Positions 1-10,300 of a stretch of 64,000 nt of DNA are shown here, piece by piece. The stretch spans positions 1 through 64,000 of the forward strand of contig JAWKON010000002.1 in the NCBI GenBank assembly GCA_041391125.1, written 5' to 3'. Under the pieces are notes generated by a model. That model was not told where the DNA came from. It did no database searches and saw only the letters and a program-made list of their open reading frames with translations. The position numbers and the translations under genes are program-made. Source of the stretch: JACKBC01 sp041391125. Lineage in GTDB: Bacteria > Chloroflexota > Anaerolineae > Caldilineales > Caldilineaceae. Position 1 is the stretch's first letter. The number at the start of each line of letters is the position of its first letter.

Positions 1-1
1 G

Positions 2-490
2 CAGTTGACGCTGGACGCCGTGGCCCAGGAAGCTGGCCTGAGCAAAGGCGGGTTGCTCTATCACTTCCCCACCAAGCTGGCCATGCTTGAGGAACTGTTT
101 CAATATCACACGGACCGTTTTAACGCCCGGCTGCAAACGCTGGTGGAAACGGAAGATGACGGCCCCGGCGGCTGGCTGCGCGCCTATGCCAAGGCGTCCA
201 TTGAGCAGATTACCGATGCGGACAACGCCAGCCTGTTTGCCAGCTTGTTTGCGGCGGGGGAACGCTATCCCTCGGTATTAGAAATTATGCGGCAACATTA
301 TGGGCAGTGGCAGCAGCAGGTGGAGGCAGCCGGATTGGAGCCGGCGCTGGCCTTGCTGGTGCGGCTGGCGGTGGATGGCTTCTGGTTTACGGAGATGTAT
401 CAGTTTGCACCGCTGTCGGCAAACCAACGCCAAATGGTACTAGAGCAGATTTTGCAAATGACGCAGACGACCTCCGCGGAGAATGCTTAA
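2..490 (+). CDS. TetR-family transcriptional regulator, 5' end cut by window
   Basis: The reading frame is open from the window edge, so the true start and the first part of the helix-turn-helix are missing. What remains begins inside the TetR_N domain: LDAVAQEAGLSKGGLLYHFP is the typical recognition helix region with the conserved Tyr-His-Phe after it. The rest is an all-helical ligand-binding domain. TetR proteins are usually homodimeric repressors released by a small ligand; the ligand here is unknown. The stop codon TAA directly abuts the ATG of the DUF2254 gene, so the two are probably co-transcribed. Confidence 0.88.
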   Translation, partial: QLTLDAVAQEAGLSKGGLLYHFPTKLAMLEELFQYHTDRFNARLQTLVETEDDGPGGWLRAYAKASIEQITDADNASLFASLFAAGERYPSVLEIMRQHYGQWQQQVEAAGLEPALALLVRLAVDGFWFTEMYQFAPLSANQRQMVLEQILQMTQTTSAENA

Positions 491-1819
491 ATGGAACTGA
501 GCAATTTGCGCCTGCGCGCCGTGTGGGATGACTTGCGTACGTCGCTTTGGGCGTTGCCCGCCGGGACAACAATAGTGGCCTTTATCGTGGCCGTGGGTGT
601 CGCCCGCTTTGACATCGATGGCGCCCGCGGCTTTGGATTCACGATTAGCTCAAGCCAGGCGCTGTCGATCCTGGCAACCATCGCCGGGTCCATGCTCACC
701 GTTGTGACCATGACTTTTTCCATTTTGATGGTGGTGATGGTGTTGGCTTCGCAGCAGTTTTCCCCACGCATTTTGCGCAATTTTATCCGCGGCCAAACCT
801 CGCAATATGTGCTCAGCATCTTTATTGGGACCTTTGTGTATAGCTTGACCGTCATGCTTTTTATCGGCGAAAATAGCGTGCCGGTGGGCGCCGTGGGGTT
901 TGCCGTATTTTTGGCCTTGGGCAGCATGGTCGCACTGATCTACTATATCGACTTTATTGCCAAGCATACGCGTGTCAGCTATATTTTGGCCGATATCAAC
1001 CGCCAAACCGAAGGGGTGCTGGACAAATTGCGCTCGATTGAGCATCAGCATTTGCCCGTCGAAGAGGGCGATGAGCCTTTGCCCGCCGCGCCGAGCGACG
1101 CTCTGCGCATCTTTGCCGAACAGGTCGGTTATATACAGGCCATCGATTTTGCTGAGCTGGTGCGGTTGGCCGCCGCTGATAATATGCTCATTCGCATGGA
1201 GCGCATGGTGGGCGATTTTGTGAGCGCGCACGGCGATTTCCTGACCATCTGGCCGGCGGATCATCTCTCCGACGATTTGGCGGAGAAGCTGCGGGCTGCC
1301 TTTGACATTGGGACAGAGCGCACCATGTTGGAGGACCTGCTGCTGGGCTTGCGCCAGCTTGAGGATATTGCGCTGAAGGCCGTCTCGCCCGCCGTGAACG
1401 ACCCGACGACAGCTTCCAACTGCGTCAACTATATGACGAATCTGCTCATCCAGGCGGCTGAACTTCCCGAATTGCCCAGGCGGCGCTATGATGAAACTGG
1501 TGAGCTGCGCCTCTTTTGGCAGCGGTCCAGCTTTGAAGCCATGATCGATCTGGCGTTTGGGCAGTTGCGCCACTACACGGGCGGCGATGTAGTGATCATC
1601 GAGCAACTGCTGGAATCGCTTTGTGAAATCGCCCACGTGACGCGGGCGCGTGCCCGGCTGGACGTGCTGTGGCGGCACGCCCGGCTGATTGCCCACAGCG
1701 CGGCCAACCATAACGTGGATCCGTTGGAGCGCCATCGGTTGAACGGCAAACTAAGGCGTCTGGCCCGCCAAACTGGACAACCCGCCGAGAGTATTCTGTT
1801 AAATATCAATGCAAATTAA
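491..1819 (+). CDS. DUF2254 family membrane protein
   Basis: 442-residue predicted membrane protein. The N-terminal half has about four hydrophobic segments (around residues 23-40, 55-85, 103-125, 130-150), followed by a long soluble C-terminal part. The segment SMLTVVTMTFSILMVVMVLA and the later AVSPAVNDPTTASNCV are typical of DUF2254 (predicted integral membrane protein, function unknown). It starts with no gap after the TetR gene, so the regulator may control it. Ferritin follows 12 nt downstream, suggesting a three-gene unit. The function is not established; a link to iron handling is only suggested by the neighbour. Confidence 0.85.
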   Translation: MELSNLRLRAVWDDLRTSLWALPAGTTIVAFIVAVGVARFDIDGARGFGFTISSSQALSILATIAGSMLTVVTMTFSILMVVMVLASQQFSPRILRNFIRGQTSQYVLSIFIGTFVYSLTVMLFIGENSVPVGAVGFAVFLALGSMVALIYYIDFIAKHTRVSYILADINRQTEGVLDKLRSIEHQHLPVEEGDEPLPAAPSDALRIFAEQVGYIQAIDFAELVRLAAADNMLIRMERMVGDFVSAHGDFLTIWPADHLSDDLAEKLRAAFDIGTERTMLEDLLLGLRQLEDIALKAVSPAVNDPTTASNCVNYMTNLLIQAAELPELPRRRYDETGELRLFWQRSSFEAMIDLAFGQLRHYTGGDVVIIEQLLESLCEIAHVTRARARLDVLWRHARLIAHSAANHNVDPLERHRLNGKLRRLARQTGQPAESILLNINAN

Positions 1820-1831
1820 GGAGAACAATTC

Positions 1832-2350
1832 ATGATTATCAATCGCGCCCTGCTCGAACCGCTCAATGCCCAAATCCAGAGCGAGTTTACGGCGTCATCC
1901 CAATATGTGTCCATTGCGGTCTACTTTGAAGATGAGGCGCTGCCCGACCTGGCCGGTTATTTCTTTCGCCAGGCCGAGGAAGAGCGCATGCACGCCATGA
2001 AGTTTGTGCATTTTATGTTGGATGCCGGCGCCAAACCCATTATCCCCAGCACGCCGGAGGTGCGCAATGACTTTGAGGACGCGGCCGACGCCGTCAAATA
2101 TGCGCTGGAGCAGGAGCTGAAGGTGACCGACCAGATCAACAATCTGGTGAGCATTGCCACGGCGGAAAGCGATCATATCACCCGCAATTTTCTGCAATGG
2201 TTTGTCACCGAGCAGGTGGAAGAGGTGGACTCCATGGATACGCTGCTGCGCACCATTGAGCACGCCAATGGCAATCTGCTCTGGGTGGAAGATTACGTGC
2301 GCCGCAACGCGCAAGCCGCCGCAGCGGCAGGACCGGATGCGGCGGCGTAA
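1832..2350 (+). CDS. Bacterial non-haem ferritin
   Basis: 172-residue ferritin-like four-helix bundle. Ferroxidase ligands are recognisable: Glu in the first helix (QSEFTASSQY), the Glu/His pair in AEEERMHAMKF, Glu in the third helix (ALEQELK) and Glu in TEQVEEV. Ferritins oxidise Fe(II) and store the mineral in a 24-subunit shell. A good Shine-Dalgarno (AAGGAG) sits about 8 nt before the ATG. The Ala-rich C-terminal tail is a local extension. It lies 12 nt after the DUF2254 gene, so probably the same transcript. The orthologue (ftnA or ftn) cannot be decided from sequence alone. Confidence 0.92.
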   Translation: MIINRALLEPLNAQIQSEFTASSQYVSIAVYFEDEALPDLAGYFFRQAEEERMHAMKFVHFMLDAGAKPIIPSTPEVRNDFEDAADAVKYALEQELKVTDQINNLVSIATAESDHITRNFLQWFVTEQVEEVDSMDTLLRTIEHANGNLLWVEDYVRRNAQAAAAAGPDAAA

Positions 2351-2352
2351 GG

Positions 2353-2409
2353 GCTGGGGATTGGGGATTCGGGAGAACGCTCCCCAGCCCCTAATCCCCA
2401 ATCCCCAAT
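2353..2409. repeat. Hairpin with GGGGATT/AATCCCC iterated arms
   Basis: Between two convergent genes. GGGCTGGGGA pairs with TCCCCAGCCC, and ATTGGGGATT recurs as AATCCCCAAT. It belongs to the window's family of hairpins with low-complexity arms and could also act as a bidirectional terminator. Confidence 0.6.
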
Positions 2410-2410
2410 G

Positions 2411-3919
2411 CTAACCTCTCGTCAAATGTTCGGCCAGGCGGTGCGCGAGCGCCACAATGGCCACCGTGGGGTGGCCGGCGCCGCCGGTTACAAAGGCCGC
2501 GCTGCTCAGCACATACAGATTGGGTGATTCGTGGACGCGCAGGTTGGCGTCCAGCACGCTGGTCTGCGGATCGTTCCCCATGCGGCAGGCGCCAATGTGA
2601 TGATGGCCCCAGCTTTCGCCGGCGAGATGCATGTTGGTCGCGCCTAGATCGGCGTAAATATTCTCGACTACCTCGGTAGCGCGCGCCAGAGTGGCGCGAT
2701 CTTTTTCGTCAAAATCGAGCCACAGATCGACGCCGGGATTCCCAAAGTAATCTTTCAACTCGGACGAAAGCATGACGCGGTTGGTAAACTGTGGGTGCAT
2801 CTCCGTGGTAGTGGCGATGAGCAGATTGTCTTTTGCCTTGTCGTTCCAGTCGAGCACCAGCGTCAGCGCACCAAGGCCGTCCTGCTTGAATTGATCATAA
2901 AATTGATGGATGCGCACCAACTGGCGCGTGGATGGTCGCTTGGCAATTGTGCCGGCCCAGTGTAAATGGGGATGTTCATTGAAGAAACGGCCCACCAGAT
3001 CATGGTGGTTGCCAATGCCCTGCCGATGGTTTGGGGCGGTGGAGAGCAAGAGCAGGCGGGCGCTCTCCACGGCGCCGCAGGCAACCACAACGGTGGCCGC
3101 GCGCACGATCTTGGTCGCGCCGCGCAGGTTCTGCACGGTGATGCCGCTGATGGAACCATCTTCTTCAACATGCAAGCGGGTCGCCGTAGCGCCCGAGACC
3201 AGTGTGGCCAAGGGCGAATCGGTAAAAGTTGGCAGCAGATCAACGGCAGCGCGGATCGGCCCGCCCCAGTTGCCGGTCGAAGTAGGGGGCTGATCCACCG
3301 TGAGCCCCAATGGTTCCACTAAGCTGCGGGCGTCGCGGTCATCGACGGTGATTTGGATGGGCAATGCATTTTCACGTGGCGCCTGAAATTCTGATGTCTC
3401 CGTGCCACGGACGCGCAGCGTCTGCTCCGCCTGGGCGTAATAGGGTTCAAACTCTGCATAGCGCATGGGCCATTCCGCCCCGGCTGGCGTATAGGCATTG
3501 GGCTCAAAATCGATGGGGTGCAGCCGCGTGCAGCGGCCGGTCCAGATATTGGAAGTGCCGCCGATGGCGCGTACGCGGGTGGCGGTGAGCGGATAGTTGA
3601 TGGGGCCTACGCTGCGGTATGTTTCCATCTGTTGCAGCCGCGGGTCAACCTTATCCTTGGTCAACAAGAAACCAGACTCCAGAATAACTGTGCGCAAACC
3701 TTGATCCACCAGGCGTTGACCCAAAGTCGCCCCGGCCGGACCGGAGCCGATAATGCATACATCATAATAGGGGCTTGCATCGAATGCTTCCAAGGGAATG
3801 CGACGGGGTTCCGGCTTCACGTAAGAAAAAATACGTTGGGGACCGAATCGAGTGGCGAGGGCGCCGGCGGTGGCCACAGAGAGTGCGCCCATCAGAAAGT
3901 GGCGTCGAGTAATTTGCAT
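2411..3919 (-). CDS. GMC-family oxidoreductase, Tat-exported
   Basis: 502-residue glucose-methanol-choline family FAD oxidoreductase. The N-terminus (RRHFLMGALSVATAG) is a twin-arginine signal. The dinucleotide-binding motif GSGPAG is at residues 58-63, with an acidic residue of the FAD ribose-binding type after it (ILESG). The C-terminal GMC domain ends with HHIGACRMG and the GAGHPT segment, which carry the usual catalytic His/Asn region. GMC enzymes oxidise alcohols, sugars or sterols; the substrate cannot be told. It is the only gene of its transcript and faces the ferritin operon convergently. No haem-binding or gluconate 2-dehydrogenase small subunit is seen nearby. Confidence 0.9.
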   Translation of the reverse strand: MQITRRHFLMGALSVATAGALATRFGPQRIFSYVKPEPRRIPLEAFDASPYYDVCIIGSGPAGATLGQRLVDQGLRTVILESGFLLTKDKVDPRLQQMETYRSVGPINYPLTATRVRAIGGTSNIWTGRCTRLHPIDFEPNAYTPAGAEWPMRYAEFEPYYAQAEQTLRVRGTETSEFQAPRENALPIQITVDDRDARSLVEPLGLTVDQPPTSTGNWGGPIRAAVDLLPTFTDSPLATLVSGATATRLHVEEDGSISGITVQNLRGATKIVRAATVVVACGAVESARLLLLSTAPNHRQGIGNHHDLVGRFFNEHPHLHWAGTIAKRPSTRQLVRIHQFYDQFKQDGLGALTLVLDWNDKAKDNLLIATTTEMHPQFTNRVMLSSELKDYFGNPGVDLWLDFDEKDRATLARATEVVENIYADLGATNMHLAGESWGHHHIGACRMGNDPQTSVLDANLRVHESPNLYVLSSAAFVTGGAGHPTVAIVALAHRLAEHLTRG

Positions 3920-3989
3920 GGGTTAATTTAGTTGAATAGTTCAATTATGAAAGCCTGCTAGCAGTACGACAAAGTAATTTTACCGGATA

Positions 3990-4022
3990 AGAAACTGAGT
4001 TTTTGCCAAAAACTCAGTTTCT
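3990..4022. repeat. Perfect 15-bp inverted repeat
   Basis: AGAAACTGAGTTTTT, a 3-nt loop, then the exact complement. It lies 70 nt upstream of the GMC gene start, so it is a candidate operator, or a terminator for transcription coming from the right. Confidence 0.55.
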
Positions 4023-4174
4023 GCTTTCCGACAATATAAGTTTGCCCGACTGCTAGCGCATGACAATAAAATAGCGCTATGTTTGTTCTATTCAAATATA
4101 CCCTGTTTGCAAATGACGTGGTGTGACGGAACGCTTACACGGCCGGGGTGGATTGTAAATATTTGTTTACAAAA

Positions 4175-4202
4175 AGAGAGGAGCCGTTTCAGGCTCCTCT
4201 CT
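4175..4202. terminator. Rho-independent terminator, bidirectional
   Basis: Eleven-base-pair stem AGAGAGGAGCC / GGCTCCTCTCT with a 6-nt loop, preceded by AAAA and followed by TTT. It ends the minus-strand isochorismatase transcript about 100 nt after that gene. The rest of the 3934-4303 gap has no convincing gene. Confidence 0.7.
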
Positions 4203-4237
4203 TTAACATTATATCCGCTCTATTTATGCCCCCTCCG

Positions 4238-4324
4238 CCATACTCGCGGTTGGCATAGATGAAAAGGCTTGTGCATGATTTTAGTCTAGTAGTCGATTTT
4301 CGTCTATGACAGAGCCAGGTATAA
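4238..4324. repeat. Dispersed palindromic element, copy 1 (GGCATAGATGAAAA type)
   Basis: About 87 bp with imperfect terminal inverted repeats: a left arm with GGCATAGATGAAAA and a right arm with TTTTCGTCTATGAC followed by AGAGCCAGGTATA. The second copy at 41004-41088 has the same arms and the same internal GATTT(T)AGTC-type middle. It runs into the 3' end of the isochorismatase gene. No coding capacity. Confidence 0.7.
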
Positions 4325-5053
4325 CTGCCCACTCTCTATAGTGGGACACCAAAATTTCTCAATATAGCCAATGACCAGTTGAACACCGTCATCGTGGCTG
4401 ACGTAGGGCGCCATGGCGGGGTTGTACATGGCGTCGGTCAGGTCGCGCACCAGGGCAATGGGGACGCCCCAGCGCACCATCTGCTTGATGGCAAATGAGC
4501 GGTTGAGCACGCACATGTTGGTGTGGACGCCCATGATCAGCACCTGCTCGATCTGCTGCTGCTGCAAATAGCGATAGATCTCCTCGCCGTTGTCCGAAAT
4601 GCCGTCGCGGGCCTCGTCAATATCCAGCGCTGAATGTTGGCGACTCCACGCTTTGAAGGTGCTGGTTTCGCCCGTGTCCGAGCCGTGATCCGAGGCGTCG
4701 ATGGGCAGCGGCGGCGCCGGGTGCTCTTTGGCCGCGGGCAGCTGAACCGCGGGCAAGTCTAACATGCGCTGGCGGGCCGCTGAATTGGCATAGAACGGCA
4801 TAGTCTCCGACGGTGCGTGGAGAATGTGCGCGCCGTGGTTGCGCGCCGCGTGCAGCACCTGGTTCATGCGCGGCGCCATGATGTTCACCCGTTCGGCTGC
4901 GCCGCTGCTCCAGTGGTTGTCCCACATATCGCAGATGATAATGGCGACGCGCCGCCGCCACGGTGCGCGTGTCGTGACGCATTTCCCACCGCTCCAGCCG
5001 TTGGCGTCGGCGCCCAATGCTTGATGTTGGAGAGTAAAGGTGAAGTGGTGCAT
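4304..5053 (-). CDS. Isochorismatase-like cysteine hydrolase
   Basis: 249 residues from the chosen ATG at 5053; the longer frame upstream runs through the end of the AIM24 gene and is rejected as a start. Family signs: IIICDMWDNHW near the N-terminus with the catalytic Asp, and GVHTNMCVLNRSF with the nucleophilic Cys. The superfamily includes nicotinamidases, N-carbamoylsarcosine amidases and isochorismatases. The C-terminal region is longer than in nicotinamidases. The gene begins 4 nt after the AIM24 stop, so translation is probably coupled. The substrate is unknown. Confidence 0.85.
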   Translation of the reverse strand: MHHFTFTLQHQALGADANGWSGGKCVTTRAPWRRRVAIIICDMWDNHWSSGAAERVNIMAPRMNQVLHAARNHGAHILHAPSETMPFYANSAARQRMLDLPAVQLPAAKEHPAPPLPIDASDHGSDTGETSTFKAWSRQHSALDIDEARDGISDNGEEIYRYLQQQQIEQVLIMGVHTNMCVLNRSFAIKQMVRWGVPIALVRDLTDAMYNPAMAPYVSHDDGVQLVIGYIEKFWCPTIESGQLYLALS

Positions 5054-5057
5054 ATAC

Positions 5058-5850
5058 TTATTGCTCAAAAAGTTTGGCCAGTCCACCCAGCGCCGAGCCT
5101 TCGCCCGTTTGGCTGCCGCCGACCCGCGGCGCATTGGCGATAATGCGGTCGGCCAGGCGTGAGAAGGGCAGCGATTGCAGCCAAACACTGGCCATGCCCT
5201 TGCAGCGTGGCCAGGAAGAGCCCTTCACCGCCAAAGACCATAGACTTCAAATTGCCGGCGCGCTGAATGTCATAATCGATGGTGGACTCAAAGGCCACAA
5301 TACAGCCCGTATCCACCATGAGTTTTTCGCCGGTCAGCCGCCGCTCCGCAATGGTGCCGCCGGCGTGGATAAAGACGTTGCCGTCATAGCCGCATGCGCT
5401 GCAAGATAAAGCCCTCGCCGCCAAAGAAGCCGCTGCCCAGCCGTCGGGTAAACGCAATACTGAGCTCGGTGCCCATAGCGGCGGCTAGGAATGCATCCTT
5501 CTGACAGATCAGTTCGCCATTGGCCTCGTCCAGATCAATGCCGATGATTTTGCCTGGATAGGGGGCGCTAAAGGCCACATGCCGCTTGCCTTGGCCGCGG
5601 TTGGTAAAGTGGGTCAGAAAGAGCGATTCGCCGGTGATAGGCGCTTGCCCACGCTGACCAGCTTGTCAAAAAGGCCGGCGGACGGGTTGGACCCATCGCC
5701 CATTTTGGTCTCAAACGAGATGCCGTCCTCCATATACATCATGGCGCCGGCTTCGGCAATGACCGTTTCGCCGGGGTCCAATTCCACGGTAACAAATTGC
5801 AGGTCGTCTCCAAAAATCCGAAAATCGACTTCATGGCTGCGTCGCGACAT
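5058..5850 (-). CDS. AIM24 (TIGR00266-like) family protein, frameshifted
   Basis: Three consecutive minus-strand frames join into one AIM24 protein of about 264 residues, the usual family length. The N-terminal piece (5614-5850) has LDPGETVIAEAGAMMYMEDG; the middle (5384-5578) has GKIIGIDLDEANGELICQK; the C-terminal part contains IAFESTIDYDIQ-like and GEGLFLATLQG segments and ends LGGLGKLFEQ at 5058. Breaks are near 5600, 5400 and 5170. AIM24 proteins form a trimeric beta fold of unknown function in bacteria. Because the rest is well conserved, the breaks look like sequence errors. An isochorismatase-like gene follows directly. Confidence 0.8.
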
Positions 5851-5904
5851 AATTTTGCTCCTTTATAGTTGTCTGGTTGGTGGCGGGGCTGGGGCAAAGA
5901 GGAT

Positions 5905-5998
5905 GTGTTGCGTATTGCGTGGTGCGTGTACCGGTTTAGGGGCTTGTTTCGATACTTGATTCTGAACGGCTTGACGCAATACGAAATACGCAATAAAA
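5905..5998. repeat. Hairpin with GCGTATTGCGT arms and CCGGTACACGCA box
   Basis: TTGCGTATTGCGT on the left pairs with ACGCAATACGAAATACGCAAT on the right. The left arm contains GCGTGTACCGGT, whose complement also occurs at about 42206 and 63858. It fills much of the 5851-6166 intergenic gap, which has no supported gene. Confidence 0.55.
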
Positions 5999-6117
5999 AT
6001 CCGTTGAATGCGGAAGTCACGTCAACCCCGCCTGCCTGTAAATTGAACGGTCTGCCATGTGAACGCTCTCAAGCATATCACTTTTGGCGCTTCGGTTCAA
6101 TCCCAATACGCAAACTG

Positions 6118-6167
6118 AGGGTGGCGGGTTGCATATGGGCCATCCACCACTCGCCACCCGTTACCCC
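6118..6167. repeat. Hairpin with GGTGGCGGGT / ACCCGCCAC-like arms
   Basis: GGGTGGCGGGTT on the left and CGCCACCCGTTACCC on the right surround GCATATGGGCCATCC. Same word family as 15352-15387, 32655-32712 and 63677-63727. It lies immediately 3' of the hydroxyacid dehydrogenase gene. Confidence 0.5.
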
Positions 6168-7175
6168 TACGCCATCGTCTCCAACATTTCCAGCCGCACC
6201 TCATACGCCAGGCTTTCATCTTGGAAGAAGCTGGCGATCTCGCTCACGATCACATCGCCCTGGCGGGTGCGCGACGTTGGGTGGCGCCGGCCACGTGGGG
6301 CGTGAGGATCACGTTGTCGAGCTGGCGGAAGGGGCTGTCCTCCGGCAGCGGCTCCTGATCGAACACATCCAGCGCGGCCAGAAAGCGCCCGGTGCGCAAT
6401 TCGGCCAGCAGCGCGCCCTGGTCTACCGTGTGTGAGCGGGCGGTGTTGATAAAGATGGCGCCGTCGCGCAGCAGCGCCAGTTGACGGGCGCCGATCATGC
6501 GGTGAGTTTCATCTGTGGGCGGCGCCTGCATGGTCACAATGGGGCAGTCACGGAAGAGGTCATCCAGCTCGGCTTTGTGGACGCCCAGCTCAGTTGCTCG
6601 GGCATCGGCTAAATAGGGATCATGCACCCACACCTCGGCGCCCAGCGCCTTGAGCCGCCAGATCGTTTCGCGACCGGTGTAGCCCGCACCCACCACGCCC
6701 ACGCGATTGCCCTTGATTCCTGGGCCAGGCCGGACGCTTTGATCTCCCGCCACGGCAGCCCGACCTTCATCTGCCGATCCAGCACGTGGACCTGGCGCAG
6801 GCTGAGCAGGATCAGCGTGATGGTCATTTCGGCCACGGCGGGCGCAATGGCGCCGACAGCATGGGTCACCGCCACGCCGCGCGAAAGACGTGCGGCGGCA
6901 GCAGCTTTTTGATGGTGCCCGCCGAGTGGGCCACCAGCCGCAACCGGTTGGCATGGTCGAGCACTTCGGCGCTAAAAGTGGGCGAGCCCCAGCCGGTGAT
7001 CACGGCGTCGAAACCGCCAATGCGCTGCGCCAGTTCGGCGGCGGACCAATTGCGCTCCTCCGGGTTGCATGTCAACTCGCCAATCTCAACCAGCCGCATC
7101 TGGGCCTGCGGGCTGAAAATGACGTCATAGAGGCTAGGGGGCAGTAAAAATCAGGATGGATGGTTTGTTGGTCAT
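6167..7175 (-). CDS. D-2-hydroxyacid dehydrogenase, frameshifted
   Basis: NAD-dependent D-isomer-specific 2-hydroxyacid dehydrogenase family. Start ATG at 7175 (MTNKPSILIFTA), stop TAG at 6167; about 335 residues when frames are joined. The NAD-binding motif VGVVGAGYTGRET and the region ILTPHVAGAT with the catalytic His are clear, as is NTARSHTVDQGALL. At least four frame changes are needed (near 7135, 6870, 6720 and 6270). These enzymes reduce 2-keto acids or oxidise phosphoglycerate-type substrates; the substrate here is unknown. The breaks are probably consensus errors because all family landmarks persist in the right order. Confidence 0.82.
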
Positions 7176-7353
7176 TGCTATAGTATAGTTCTTGGCTCCT
7201 TTATAGGCAATCCGAATCGAACTCAGTCAGCGTTTCGCTTTGGGGGCAAGATGACCGCCGGTATGACCAGACCTTTTACAAGGTCTCACAGACGCAAGCA
7301 TCATCATTTGCCCCTAAACTGAAATGCACTCCGAACCACATATAGGCTCCAGT

Positions 7354-7386
7354 AGAAAAGGCCGCATGAAAATGCGGCCCTTTTCT
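7354..7386 (-). terminator. Terminator of the DUF11 surface-protein gene
   Basis: On the minus strand: AGAAAAG, stem GGCCGCAT / ATGCGGCC, a 4-nt loop and a T-rich tail. It begins about 6 nt after the stop codon at 7392. The rest of 7176-7353 shows no gene. Confidence 0.75.
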
Positions 7387-7391
7387 ATTTG

Positions 7392-10300
7392 CTAACGGAA
7401 GAGTACAGGTAGCAGAATGTTGGTGGTGTTGCTCGGTGGATTCAGAATATGGCTTTCGGTACGTCCTTCCAGCGTCATCACATCCAGGATGTAGATGTAG
7501 CTGGCGCTTTCGGCCCCACTCAGACCGGTCGGGTCCGTGTAACTGTAGTCGGCGCCGGTTCCCTGACCCGGATGCTGCGCTGAGATCATCTCTGCGTTAA
7601 TCTGTATGGGCTTGCCGCCTTTGGTGGTGCGGCGGATGTTGAAGCCCAGCATGTCGTTTTCGGTCACGGTGGACCAGCTAATGGTCATGCCGTTGGCGCC
7701 TGCCTGCACCTTACGGTTGATCAGGCTGACCGCCGTGGGGTTGATGATGGCGGCTTCATCCGTATTTTCCGCCGGTGGGAAGACAATGGGCGGCAGACCA
7801 GGCACGAAGCCGGTGGCGCTGCCAATGCCGGCCATATTGCAGGTGGCGCCCGTTTCTACACAGGGCTGCTGGGCGCCCAGCTTGCTGGTATCGGCCAGAC
7901 CAATGAAGTTACGTCGATCTTGACCGTATCGCCCGGCGCCATGTCGCCCAGCGGAATGGTGATGTCCGCCCAATCCAGCCGCCCGTCGTCGTTATTGTCT
8001 TCAGAGGCCGGTGTGGCGCCCACATATTGCAAGTAGAGCGTGTCATAATTGTCGAACACCGAAACCGCTGTGGCCGTCACATCGCCCGAATTGGTGATGG
8101 TCAGCGTAAAGCTGATGGCATCGCCCGTGCGGATGGGTTGCGGCGTGTTCAGCTTCTTCAGGATCTCAATGAGCGGATTGACCACGCGGATGGGTTCCGG
8201 ATCGTGATCGTCTTCGTCATCACCGGGATTGGCTTTGTGATTTTCGTTGGTCACGTCGTTTTTGGGCGCGCCGTCATTGGTGTTGCTGCCATCGGGCGTC
8301 GAGTCGATGTCGGTGACCGGGTTGCCATTGGCGTCGGTGGCCGACTGAATTTCGGCCACATTGACGTAGTTGCCCGATGCCAGTGGGCTGTTGGCGCGCA
8401 ATACAACATTGATTTGCGTGGATGTTTGCGGCGCCAATGGACCAGCAACGAGGCGCGGATGAAGTGCTGCCGCCGCTCAACCGGTGGCCAGCGGACTGGG
8501 CGTAAAGCCGGTTGGCACATAGTCCACCACCACAATATTGGCCGCAGGCATGGAGCCCTGATTGAAAATTGTGATGGTATAGGTCACATCCTGGCCGGGC
8601 CGGATCATGGGCGGCTGGCGGCGGACAGTGTCTTGGTCAGCGCCAGATCGAAGATTTCCACGCGGAACGGTTCGGGGTCGTGGTCATCTTCATCACCACC
8701 GGCCAGACCATTGCCATTGACATCGTCATTGGTCACATACGTGTCGTTGGGGCCGTTGCCCTGCGCGCCTTCCGGCGTCGAGTCCACATCGGTGCGCGGA
8801 TTGTTCTGGTCGTCGGTGGCGCTCTGGATTTCAGCCGTATTGGTGTAGACGCCAGCCGCGCTCACATTGCTGGCGGTCAGCCGAATAGTGACGCTGGTGC
8901 TACTGCCTGGCGCCAACTGGCCAGTGAGGGCGCGTCACCGTGCTGCCGCTGCCGGTCCAATTGGGCTCATTGGCGCTCAGCGTAAAGCCGGCGGGCAGAT
9001 AGTCGACCAGCACAATGTTGTCGGCGATCAGCGTGCCCTGGTTGAAGACGGTGACAGTAAAGGTAATGTCATCGCCATTTTTGATGGGATTGGTTGTCCT
9101 GGCGCCAATGTTTTGCGCAGGGCCAGGTCAAAAATATTGCCCACGTTGACAAAGGCCGGATCGTGATCATCTTCGTCGCCGCCGAGTTTGCCGTTGCCGC
9201 CCGCCACGTTATCATCAGCGGTCAGCACATCCGCCGGCCCGTTTTGCTGCACATCTTCCGGCGTCGAGTCGATATCCGAGATGGGGTTGCCGTTGGGGCC
9301 GGCAGCGTCTTTGATCTCAGCCACGTTGGTGTAAACGGCGGTGGCGGCCAAGGAATCCACCAGCAGCACCACATCGACGGTGGTCACCCCATTGGAGCGC
9401 TAGGCTGGCAATGCTGGCATAGGTGGCCGTGCTGCCGCCATCGGTCCAGTTGGCGCTGTTATTGGGGCTCAGGCTGAAGCCGACCGGAATGTAGTCGATC
9501 AACTCAATATTGGTGGCGGCCACCGTGCCCTGATTGCGAATTTCCAGCGTAAACGTCACCTCGGCGCCGGGCAGGACCGCCGACGTGTTGCCCAACCGCT
9601 AGCCGCTTGATCAGCGCCAGATCGAAGACGTCAACCACTAAAGTGCTGATGTCGTGGTCATCTTCGTCGTCAGTGGGATTGTTCTTGTGATCTTCGTTGA
9701 CCACGTCATCCTTGGGCGGGCCATCGTTGTTGTTGTTGCTGTCGGGCGTCGAGTCTACATCCACCACAGGGTTGCCATTCTGATCGGTGGCGCTGGCAAT
9801 TTCGGCCATATTGGTGTAATTGCCCGGCGTCAGCGGATTGTTGACGCGCAGAATAATGTCCACCGCCGTTTGGCTGTGCGCCGCCAATGTGGATCCCAGC
9901 GCATGGCTGACCGTCCCGGTGGGGCCGCCGTTCCAATCGGTCTCCAGCGGACTCAGCGTAAAGCCGGGCGGAATATAGTCCGCCACCGTCACGTTGGCCG
10001 CCGCAAAGTCGCCCTGGTTGATAATGGTAATCGTGAAGGTCACATCCTGCCCGGGCTGAATGGGCGTGGGCTGCGTGGCGTGGATACGCTTGATGAGCGC
10101 CAGGTCAAAATTCTTGATCAAACCAAAATCGATGGTCGGGTGGTGCGTGGAGGCCTGCGTTGGGTCCAACACAGTGTTATTTAGCGCACCGGGGTCGTGG
10201 GGCTGCATGTCAAACGGCGCGCTGACAATGGCGCCGCCAACGGGCGTATCCAGGCCGTTGTCATTGTTGTCGCCATTGGCATCGGGGTCCGCTTCCTGGC